Below the pieces are notes generated by a model that was not told the origin of the DNA, did not search any database, and worked only from the letters and a program-made list of their open reading frames with translations. DNA of 64,000 bases from Candidatus Ribeiella danica (GTDB lineage: Bacteria; Chloroflexota; Chloroflexia; Chloroflexales; Roseiflexaceae): contig JADKFS010000019.1 of NCBI GenBank assembly GCA_016717335.1, positions 372,001 to 436,000 on the forward strand, given 5' to 3'. Both the position numbers and the translations under genes were made by a program. Shown in pieces: positions 42,006 to 49,034 of the stretch. Positions within the stretch are counted from its first letter, which is position 1, and each line of letters opens with the position of its first letter.

Positions 42006-42035
42006 TTGCCCCACCCTTGCCAATTGGTGTACAAT
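42006..42035 (+). promoter_or_regulatory. Promoter of the aldehyde ferredoxin oxidoreductase gene
   Basis: TTGCCC (42006-42011), 18-bp spacer, TACAAT (42030-42035); ATG 41 nt downstream. Confidence 0.65.
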
Positions 42036-42076
42036 CAAGCGTGTCGCACCAGCCATCCTGAAGCAAGGAAAGCGCT

Positions 42077-43870
42077 ATGCCTCTTCGCGCGCTGCGGATC
42101 TCGCTCGATACCAACCAGACGCAGCCTGAAGAACTACCTGCGGCTGTCGAGCAGCAATACCTGGGCGGTCGCGGCGCGGCGACCTGGATGCTGTCCCAAC
42201 AGCTGCTCGCCGGCGTCGGCCCGCTTTCGTCCGCCAACCCGCTGATCTTCAGCGCCGGGCCGCTCGCCGGCCGGGGCATCCCCGCCACCGGCGGCTTCGT
42301 CATCAGCACGCGCTCGCCGCTCACGCGCCTGATCGCGCACTCGTGGGCCCAGGGCGGCTGGGGCGGGGCGCTGCGCCGCGCCGGCTACGACATGCTCGTG
42401 CTGCAGGGCCAGAGCAAGGAGTGGTGCGTCATCCAGGTCGACGGCGGGCGCGCGCACATCCTACCCGCCGGCGAGCTGATGGGCCTCGACACGGTCGTGG
42501 CCGCGCAGACGCTGCAGCGGCAGCTTGGCGAGGGCTACGTGGTGCTGTGCATCGGGCCGGCCGGCGAGGCCGGCGTGGCCTACAGCAGCATCGTCTCGGA
42601 GGGCAGCTTCGCGGCCGAGCCGGCCGGCACCGGCGCGGTGATGGCCCACAAGCGCGTCAAGGCGATCGCCGTGCGCGGCGAGCTGTCGCTGCCGCTGGCC
42701 GACCCGCGGCGCGTCGCCGCCGTGAGCTCGGCGATCGCGCGGCGCGTCGCGACCAGCGAGCTGGCGGTTGGCATCCGCCAGTTCGGCAGCCTGTTCTACA
42801 GCGCGCACGCGAACGAGTGGGGCGCGCTGACCGGCCGCAACGGCCAGAGCGGGCGCATCCCGCACCTCCAGGCGATCTCGCACACGGCGCTGGCGCAGCG
42901 CGGCAAGCGCGAGTGGGACGGCTGCGAGGGCTGCCCGCTGCCCTGCCACAGCCACTACGTCAAGCGCAGCGGCGAGCCGATGGCCTTCCCCGAGCTGGAG
43001 GCGCTCACCGGCTTTGGCGGCTGGTGCGGCATCGCCAACGCCGACGCGCTGATCTTCGCCAACGACCTGTGCCTGCGGCTGGGGCTCGACGTGGCCGCCA
43101 CCGGCGCGGCGCTGAGCTTCATGATGGAGTGCCAGCAGGAGGGCCTCAACCGATCCGGCACGCTGCCCTGGGGCGACGACGACGCGGTGCTGGCGGCGAT
43201 CGAGCGGCTGGGCCAGCGCCACGAGAAGCGCGACGTGCTCTCGCTCGGCGTCGGCGAGATGAAGGAGATCTTCTTCGGCGGCGACGCGTTTGCGCCCCAG
43301 GTCAAAGGCCTGGCGATGCCGGCGATCGACCCGCGCGCCATGCACGAGATCGCGCTGACGCTGGCGACCGCCCCGATTGGCGGCGACTACCGCTACGCGA
43401 TGGCCTACGAGGAGATGCTGGCCGAGCCGCCGCCCTGGCTGCCCGACGAGCCCTCGCACCCGCAGGCGATCAAGGGCAAGGCCACGCGCCTGATCTGGCA
43501 CGAGCGCTTCGCCGCCGCGCTGGACGCGGCCGGCCTGTGCCGCCGGCTGGCGCTGCTGGCCTACCAGGTCATGCCGGCCGAGCTGACCGAGCTGATCTCG
43601 GCCGCGCTCGGGCGCACTGTCGCCGGCGCCGATCTGGCGCGCCTGGGCGAGCGGATCATCACGCTCGAGCGCCGGTTCGCCCGCCGCGACACCGGGCACG
43701 ACGCGCTGCCGCTGCGCTGGAGCGACGTTCCGCTGAGCGAGGGGCGCGCGGCCGGCCACCTGCCCGCGCTCGAGGATCTGCTCGGCGAGTACTACCGCCG
43801 CCACGGCTGGGGCACGCAGGGCGACCCGCCGCCCGAGCGCCTGGCCGAGCTGGGAATTTCGCCCGAGTGA
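42077..43870 (+). CDS. Aldehyde:ferredoxin oxidoreductase (AOR) family tungsten/molybdenum enzyme
   Basis: 597 residues, typical length. AOR-family enzymes oxidise aldehydes with ferredoxin using a bis-pterin W or Mo site and one [4Fe-4S] cluster. The pterin-binding start Y-L-G-G-R-G-A-A-T (28-36), the cluster motif C283-x2-C286-x3-C290 and the distant fourth cysteine C488 (A-G-L-C) match the spacing in characterised AOR. AAGGAA precedes the ATG. No small MoaD/ThiS-like or ferredoxin gene adjoins it. The usual xDxxGLC(D/N)S motif is reduced to L-D-A-A-G-L-C-R-R. Physiological substrate unknown; some family members act as benzoyl-CoA-type or sugar-aldehyde enzymes. Confidence 0.92.
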   Translation: MPLRALRISLDTNQTQPEELPAAVEQQYLGGRGAATWMLSQQLLAGVGPLSSANPLIFSAGPLAGRGIPATGGFVISTRSPLTRLIAHSWAQGGWGGALRRAGYDMLVLQGQSKEWCVIQVDGGRAHILPAGELMGLDTVVAAQTLQRQLGEGYVVLCIGPAGEAGVAYSSIVSEGSFAAEPAGTGAVMAHKRVKAIAVRGELSLPLADPRRVAAVSSAIARRVATSELAVGIRQFGSLFYSAHANEWGALTGRNGQSGRIPHLQAISHTALAQRGKREWDGCEGCPLPCHSHYVKRSGEPMAFPELEALTGFGGWCGIANADALIFANDLCLRLGLDVAATGAALSFMMECQQEGLNRSGTLPWGDDDAVLAAIERLGQRHEKRDVLSLGVGEMKEIFFGGDAFAPQVKGLAMPAIDPRAMHEIALTLATAPIGGDYRYAMAYEEMLAEPPPWLPDEPSHPQAIKGKATRLIWHERFAAALDAAGLCRRLALLAYQVMPAELTELISAALGRTVAGADLARLGERIITLERRFARRDTGHDALPLRWSDVPLSEGRAAGHLPALEDLLGEYYRRHGWGTQGDPPPERLAELGISPE

Positions 43871-43960
43871 CAAGCTGACCTGGTGAGGGGGTGACAAGGT
43901 GATTCGCGACTTCTGTCACCAGGTCAGCTTGTCAGCTTGTCAGCTTGTCAGCTTGTCAGA
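43868..43960. repeat. Octanucleotide inverted array between AOR and PrsW genes
   Basis: TGACAAGCTGACCTGGTGAG + GGGGTGACAAGG on the left faces CACCAGGTCAGCTTGTCAGC + TTGTCAGCTTGTCAGCTTGTCAG on the right (GTCAGCTT x4). It ends exactly at the PrsW ATG. Confidence 0.92.
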
Positions 43961-44944
43961 ATGCACACGCTCACCGCCATCCTGATCGCCGCCATCCCGA
44001 CAGCGCTGTACAGCATGCTGATCTGGTGGCTCGACCGCTACGAGAAAGAGCCGCTCTGGCTGATCCTGGTCGCGTTCCTGTGGGGTTCGCTGCCGGCGAT
44101 CGGGCTGGCGGTTGCGTTCGAGCTGGGGCTGGAGGGGCTGCTGGCCGGCTCGCCGATCGGGCCCGACCTGACCGCCTGGGGGCTCGCGCCGCTGGTCGAG
44201 GAGCCGATCAAGGCGCTGGCGCTGATCGGCCTGTTCTGGTTCGCGCGCGGCGAGTTCGATGGGCCGCTGGATGGGATTGTGTACGGCGCGCTGATCGGGT
44301 TCGGCTTCTCGATGACCGAGAACGTGCTGTACTTCATCAACTTCGACGCCCCGCTCGGCGCGCTGTTCTGGGTGCGCGGCGTGCTGTTCGGGCTGAACCA
44401 CGCCTTCTTCACCTGCATCGTCGGGCTGTCGCTCGGCGCGGTGCGCTACCAGCGCAGCCGCGCGCTGGGCGCGCTGGCCTTCGGCGCGGGGCTGACGCTG
44501 GCGATCCTGTTCCACGCGCTGCACAACTACGCGGTGCGCTACCAGCTGGCCGGCCTGTTCTTCTCGTGGCTGGTGCAGTCCAGCGGGGTGCTGGTGATCC
44601 TGGCGGTCGCCACGCTGGCCTGGCGCAACGAGCGGCGCTGGATCGAGCGCGAGCTGGGCGACGAGGTCGGCAGCGGGGTCATCTCGGCCGACGACTACGC
44701 CGAGATCGCCTCGCCGGCCCGGCGGGTGCGCCGCCAGCTCAACGCCCTGCTCAGCGGCGGCTGGCCGCGCTACCGGCTGGTGCGCCGCCTGCACCACCTC
44801 GCCACCGAGCTGGCGTTCTGCAAGTCGCAGCTGCGCCTCGACGACCACTACCGCACCGGCGCAGAGCGCGACCGGCTGCGCGGCGAGCTGCTCCGGCTGC
44901 GCGGCGAGATCGAGCGCCAGCCTACCTCCGCTAGAACGTTCTAG
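43961..44944 (+). CDS. PrsW family intramembrane metalloprotease
   Basis: 327 residues with about eight helices. PrsW-type proteases cleave membrane substrates such as anti-sigma factors. The active-site motifs are present: L-V-E-E-P-I-K-A (~73-80), M-T-E-N-V-L-Y-F (~118-125), N-H-A-F-F-T (~147-152) and H-A-L-H-N-Y (~186-191). The C-terminal ~90 residues are soluble and charged. The start abuts the octamer array, so no ribosome site is present and translation may depend on the preceding gene. Confidence 0.9.
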   Translation: MHTLTAILIAAIPTALYSMLIWWLDRYEKEPLWLILVAFLWGSLPAIGLAVAFELGLEGLLAGSPIGPDLTAWGLAPLVEEPIKALALIGLFWFARGEFDGPLDGIVYGALIGFGFSMTENVLYFINFDAPLGALFWVRGVLFGLNHAFFTCIVGLSLGAVRYQRSRALGALAFGAGLTLAILFHALHNYAVRYQLAGLFFSWLVQSSGVLVILAVATLAWRNERRWIERELGDEVGSGVISADDYAEIASPARRVRRQLNALLSGGWPRYRLVRRLHHLATELAFCKSQLRLDDHYRTGAERDRLRGELLRLRGEIERQPTSARTF

Positions 44945-44957
44945 CGTGCCAGCGCGC

Positions 44958-45347
44958 TCAGACGACGCCGATCGCCCGCTCGCGGGTGATCATCCCCTTG
45001 ATCTGCTCGACCAGCTGGTCGAGCGAGAACGGCTTGATCAGCAGCGGGATGTGCGCGGCCGTGAGCTGCGCGTTGAGCGCCGGCGTGGGGTAGCCCCCGG
45101 TCATCATGATGATCGGGATGTCCGCCGTGGCTCCGTGGGCGCGCAGCTCCTCGACCCACTCGTCGCCGTCCGTGTCGGGCAGGTGCCAGTCGAGCACGAT
45201 CAGGTCGGGCAGGCGCGCCGCGCAAGACACGCGCGCCTCTTTGCACGTCGCCACTGAGACGATCCTGAACCCCTCGAACTCGAGATAGCGCCGCATCACG
45301 TCGACGATATCGGGCTCGTTTTCGACAATCAGAATATGACCTGGCAT
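44958..45347 (-). CDS. Receiver-only response regulator
   Basis: 129 residues, one REC domain with no output. Phospho-acceptor D53 in V-L-D-W-H-L-P-D, threonine in M-M-T-G-G (~83) and lysine in L-I-K-P-F-S (~105) are present, but the acidic pair is E9-N10 instead of E/D-D, which could weaken Mg2+ binding. Single-domain receivers act as phosphate shuttles or protein-protein switches. It lies 21 bp after the secreted-protein gene on the same strand. Confidence 0.88.
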   Translation of the reverse strand: MPGHILIVENEPDIVDVMRRYLEFEGFRIVSVATCKEARVSCAARLPDLIVLDWHLPDTDGDEWVEELRAHGATADIPIIMMTGGYPTPALNAQLTAAHIPLLIKPFSLDQLVEQIKGMITRERAIGVV

Positions 45348-45368
45348 CCCGCTGGCCTCATTGTGCTA

Positions 45369-47051
45369 CTACCTGCCGTTGTATGTGAAGTACAGGTCCA
45401 CCTGCCGGTTGCTCTGCGTGCCGTGGTAGTGGTAGCCGTAGACGCCGGTCGGGTTCTGCGGGCCGAACTGGACCAGCAGCCCCGGCGAGTAGCCGATCCG
45501 CCCGCGGCTGTCCGCTCGCGACGAGGTCAGGTAGTAGATCCCGTCGGGCGAGGTGATCCACAGCTCCAGCACCTCGCTGGCGCGGAACCCCGTCCCGCTC
45601 AAATTGAAGATCGTGCTCCGGCCGCCCTCGGTCGGCTGCACCGCGCCGTTGCGGCTGGCCGGCCGCGGCGTGCCGAGCGGCGCGACGTAGTCGCGCGTGA
45701 CCTTGAACGGCACCGTGACGGCCCGGCCGGTCGCGACGCCCTGGCCGGTGATCGTCCAGATGCCCTCGTTCTGCACCGACGGCGTGAACACCACGCTGAT
45801 ATTGCCGCGCCCGTCGGGCACGACCCGGCGCGGGTCGACCTCCTCCAGGCCGGCGCCGTTCGGCCGGGTCAGCCAGACCCCCACGCGCTCGTTGGCGTCG
45901 TAGCCCGAGGCGGCGAAGGTGAACGCCAGGCCGGGCGGCGCCGCCAGCGGGGTGATCGAGCCGGGGCCGCGCGGCGTCAGGAGCTGGTGGATCATCGTGC
46001 CGAGCCGCGCGCCGGCGTTTGGCGGCGGCGGCGGCGGTGGGGGCGGCGCCGGGGCCACGCCGAGCTGGAACACGCCGATCCCGATCCGGCCGGTGCTCAG
46101 GCCCTGGCCGGTCACGTACCAGAAGCCGTCGGGGAAGGCCTTGCCCTTATCGGTGCCGATCTTGATGCCCGCGCCGCTGATCGAGCCGTTGCCGTCGGCC
46201 GCGGGCACGGTCGAGACCGGGCGGATCGACTGGTCGGGCGCGGTGACCCACAGCAGCACGCGCTCGCCTGCCGCAAAGCCATCCCCCGCGACCGTGAAGG
46301 CCTGGCCGGCCAGGCCGGCGTTCGGGCTGACGCGCACGCTGGCGCGGCGATCGCCGGGCGGGCTGGGTGGCGCGGCCGGCGGGCGCGGCTGGCCATCCTC
46401 GGAGAGCGGGCCGGGCGGGACAACCTCGGGCGGCCAGCGGTCGAGCAGCTGCGGCGGGGCCACCTCGCGGCCCAGCAGGCCCAGCAGCACGCCGCCGGGC
46501 CACAGCTCGAAGCGCACGCGCTCGAAGTACTGCACCAGGTGCCAGCTGCCGTCGGCGAGCGGCTCGTTGATCTCCTCGCTGATCGGGAAGCCGAAGATCG
46601 GCAGCCCGCCGCGCGAGTCCCAGGTCGCCTTGAACGCGCCGGTCAGGCTGTGCTGCGTCTCGGCGAAGTAGCGCCGGGTGGTGCTGCTGCGGAAAGGCGG
46701 CACGCGCGGGAAGATCTTGTTGCCGCTCACATCGCGGCCGAGCAGGCCGAGCTGGATGATCGCCTGGCCGCCCTGCACCGTCAGCTCGAAGCGCGCGCGC
46801 TCGAAGTACTGCACGATCCGGCCGTCGGACTTACGGATGAACTCTTCGGTGACCGGGAAGCCGAAGTTGGACAGGCCGCCGCGGCTCTCCCAGAACGAGC
46901 GGAACGCGCCGCGCAGAAAATGGCCGGTCTCGCCGAAGTAGCGCACGTCGCCCTGGGCGCCGGCCGCAGGGACGATCGTCGCGGGCAAGAGCAGCAGGAG
47001 CAGCACCGCGGTCCAGCGGAGGACTCTCCTGCGCGCAAGGCTGGCGTTCAT
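45369..47051 (-). CDS. Secreted protein with two YF/FGFP repeats and Ig-like modules
   Basis: 560 residues with a signal peptide (basic start, hydrophobic ~12-30, cleavage near A-G-A-Q). Two ~80-residue repeats follow: R-Y-F-G-E-T-G-H-F-L-R-G-A-F-R-S-F-W-E-S-R-G-G-L-S-N-F-G-F-P-V-T-E-E (~37-70) and R-Y-F-A-E-T-Q-H-S-L-T-G-A-F-K-A-T-W-D-S-R-G-G-L-P-I-F-G-F-P-I-S-E-E (~126-159), each ending V-Q-Y-F-E-R-x-R-F-E-L. Such repeats are common in exported Chloroflexi proteins and may bind the cell wall. Pro-rich linkers (~205-235 and a run of nine prolines near 345) separate three Ig-like regions, each with G-x-G-F/Y-x-A-x-E-x-V-x-x-W-x-T-x-P. Function unknown; probably a surface or matrix protein. 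Confidence 0.8.
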   Translation of the reverse strand: MNASLARRRVLRWTAVLLLLLLPATIVPAAGAQGDVRYFGETGHFLRGAFRSFWESRGGLSNFGFPVTEEFIRKSDGRIVQYFERARFELTVQGGQAIIQLGLLGRDVSGNKIFPRVPPFRSSTTRRYFAETQHSLTGAFKATWDSRGGLPIFGFPISEEINEPLADGSWHLVQYFERVRFELWPGGVLLGLLGREVAPPQLLDRWPPEVVPPGPLSEDGQPRPPAAPPSPPGDRRASVRVSPNAGLAGQAFTVAGDGFAAGERVLLWVTAPDQSIRPVSTVPAADGNGSISGAGIKIGTDKGKAFPDGFWYVTGQGLSTGRIGIGVFQLGVAPAPPPPPPPPPNAGARLGTMIHQLLTPRGPGSITPLAAPPGLAFTFAASGYDANERVGVWLTRPNGAGLEEVDPRRVVPDGRGNISVVFTPSVQNEGIWTITGQGVATGRAVTVPFKVTRDYVAPLGTPRPASRNGAVQPTEGGRSTIFNLSGTGFRASEVLELWITSPDGIYYLTSSRADSRGRIGYSPGLLVQFGPQNPTGVYGYHYHGTQSNRQVDLYFTYNGR

Positions 47052-47159
47052 AGCGGTTCCTCGCGAAGCTCAAAGCGAGACTTTACATCCGCAATCGTCT
47101 AATTTGTTGTTTCTGTAGGGCATTATCATACGAGTGGGGTGAGTAGTTGTCAAGTGGCG

Positions 47160-47345
47160 GCATGCATATGCTCGTTACCCTCGCCCCCCTGCCCCGCTCC
47201 CCCACGCTGGGCGGGGGAGATCGCTCGTGGTTGTGGCGCGGCGGCTTTGCCGCCGCGCCACAACAAAAAGAAACCCCCGCCCCTGGCAGGGGCGGGGGCA
47301 GGCGGTGGGGTGGCCCGGTGCATCGGGGCGCCCCGCACAAATCAT
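47160..47345. repeat. Composite GC hairpin element with inner palindrome
   Basis: Left flank CCCCCCTGCCCCGCTCCCCC, inner palindrome 47230-47264 (GTTGTGGCGCGGCGGC-TTT-complement), right flank CCCCGCCCCTGGCAGGGGCG + GGGGCAGGCGGTGGGGTG. Between the secreted-protein gene start and the second receiver gene. Confidence 0.82.
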
Positions 47346-47382
47346 CAGGCAGAAGAGAGGCGGGGGAGCGCAAGCTGCAGAA

Positions 47383-47781
47383 TCAGCCGGCCAGCCCGCC
47401 GGCCACGCGCTCGCGCAGGCCGAGCAGCGCGTTGATGCGATTGCGGAACACGAAGATGTCGAACGGCTTCTCGATCACCGAGACGCCGGCCGCGCCGATC
47501 AGCTCGAGCGTTGCGCGGGGCGGCAGCGCGCCGACCACCAGCAGGATGGGGATGTGCGCGGTCTTCGACGAGCCGCGCAGCGACTCGATCCAGCCGTAGC
47601 CGTCGGCGTTGGTGAGCGACCAGTCGAAGATGATGATGTCGGGCTCGCTGGTGGGCAGCGCGGCCTGGGCCACCTGCCAGTCGTGACACGAGTACACCGT
47701 GTAGCCGTCGGCGCGGAGGATGTACTCGAACAGCCGGCAGAGGTCGATGCTCTCCTCGATCACCAGAACGGTCGCGTCCAT
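47383..47781 (-). CDS. Receiver-only response regulator, degenerate
   Basis: 132 residues, one REC domain. D53 in I-F-D-W-S-L, the acidic pair E9-E10 and lysine in E-K-P-F-D (~104) are kept, but the switch threonine/serine is replaced by valine (L-L-V-V-G). It shares with the receiver at 44958 the rare F/L-D-W-x-L segment, so the two are paralogues. GGAG lies 9 nt before the ATG. It is upstream of the secreted-protein gene on the same strand, separated by a composite repeat. Confidence 0.85.
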   Translation of the reverse strand: MDATVLVIEESIDLCRLFEYILRADGYTVYSCHDWQVAQAALPTSEPDIIIFDWSLTNADGYGWIESLRGSSKTAHIPILLVVGALPPRATLELIGAAGVSVIEKPFDIFVFRNRINALLGLRERVAGGLAG

Positions 47782-47929
47782 AGCTGATTCTCCCCGCGCA
47801 TGCCAGTAGCTCACAGACACGGCTCTTGCCAACGGCCCGGCCGCGCCCACACTGAACAGCCGATCGTCGCACAGCGAAACCTTGCCATAGAAAGAAAACG
47901 ACGAGATGGTGCTTTGAGATACGCTGGCT

Positions 47930-48170
47930 GCCCTCACCCCCTGCCCCCCGCTCCCGCGCGCGAGCGGGGGATTCTTGTCGGGCCGCGGAGTTTCGGCGAA
48001 GCCGAAACTCCGCGGCCCACCACTGTTCAACCCAGCCCCTGCACCCTTTCCCAGAACGGGAGAAGCGGATTCTTGGTTCGTCGGGGGGTTCGGCTTCGCC
48101 GAACCCCCGACGAACCAAAAGTTACCCCCGCCCCTGCCAGGGGCGGGGGCAGGGGGTGGGGTGATTGAAC
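47930..48170. repeat. Composite GC hairpin element with two inner palindromes
   Basis: Flanks CTCACCCCCTGCCCCCCGCT and CCAGGGGCGGGGGCAGGGGG + TGGGGTGA. It contains two different palindromes: 47980-48018 (GGGCCGCGGAGTTTCGGC-GAA-complement) and 48074-48117 (TGGTTCGTCGGGGGGTTCGG-CTTC-complement), separated by CCTTTCCCAGAACGGGAGAAG. This looks like two elements fused or nested. Confidence 0.85.
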
Positions 48171-48191
48171 AGATGTTGACAGCATCAATTA

Positions 48192-48220
48192 TTGTCAGAG
48201 CACCCAGCTGCCGCTATAAT
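48192..48220 (+). promoter_or_regulatory. Promoter of the methyltransferase-glycosyltransferase operon
   Basis: TTGTCA (48192-48197), 17-bp spacer, TATAAT (48215-48220), 37 bp before the ATG at 48258. Confidence 0.85.
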
Positions 48221-48257
48221 AGGACTTCGCGTGTGTTTGTAGACATGTGGAGCCGGC

Positions 48258-49019
48258 ATGCAGGTATATCAACAAGAGGACGAGCTGATCGAGCGCTGGC
48301 AGTGGAACGATCCGGCTCTGCGCAACTTGAGCGATGTGGTACTGGGGCTGCTGCGCGGCGAGCGCGGGCGCGCGCTCGACCTGGGCTGCGGCAGCGGGCG
48401 CCTCTCGGCCGACCTGGCCGCGGCCGGGTTTTCGGTCGACGGGATCGACGTCGCGGAGCGCGCCGTCGCGATCGGGCGGCGGATCATGGCCCGGCGCGGG
48501 CTGGACGTGCGCCTCTACGCCGGCGATGTCTACGATCCCAACCAGCCGGTCGCGGCCGGCGGCTACGACGTGGTGGTCTGCACCGAGGTGCTCGAGCACG
48601 TCGGCCCCTGGCGCGAGCTGCTGGCGCGCGGCGGCGAGCTGCTGCGGCCCGGCGGCGCGCTGGTGGTCAGCGTGCCGCGCGACCCGCGCCAGCTCTCCGC
48701 GCTCGACAGCTACGCCGGCCACCTGCGGCGCTTCCGCGACGCCGAGCTGCTGGACCAGCTGCGGCCCGGCTACGAGCAGATCGTGGTGCGGCGGCTGGGC
48801 TTCCCCTCCATGCGCGGGATCGTCTGGGCCTACACGACTATGCTGAAGCTGACCGGCCGCTCGCACGCCAGCCAGTCGCAGGCGCTCTGGCGCGAGCCGA
48901 GCCTGCCCAGGCGGCTCGCGCTCGCGGGCTTCTACCGGCTGCTGAAGCTCGATAACCTGTTCGCGCGCCTGCCGCTGGGCGCCACGCTGGTCGTATGTGC
49001 CCGCAAACGCAGGAGTTAA
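48258..49019 (+). CDS. Class I SAM-dependent methyltransferase
   Basis: 253 residues. Motif I A-L-D-L-G-C-G-S-G-R-L-S (~39-50), acidic loop G-I-D-V-A-E (~62-67), D-V-V-V-C-T-E-V-L-E-H-V (~103-114) and the post-motif L-R-P-G-G-A-L-V-V-S-V-P (~128-139) are typical of UbiE/Coq3-like methyltransferases. It is 15 bp upstream of the glycosyltransferase fusion and shares its promoter, so it probably modifies a glycan or glycolipid. Confidence 0.88.
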   Translation: MQVYQQEDELIERWQWNDPALRNLSDVVLGLLRGERGRALDLGCGSGRLSADLAAAGFSVDGIDVAERAVAIGRRIMARRGLDVRLYAGDVYDPNQPVAAGGYDVVVCTEVLEHVGPWRELLARGGELLRPGGALVVSVPRDPRQLSALDSYAGHLRRFRDAELLDQLRPGYEQIVVRRLGFPSMRGIVWAYTTMLKLTGRSHASQSQALWREPSLPRRLALAGFYRLLKLDNLFARLPLGATLVVCARKRRS

Positions 49020-49034
49020 AAGTCAGAGGAAAGA

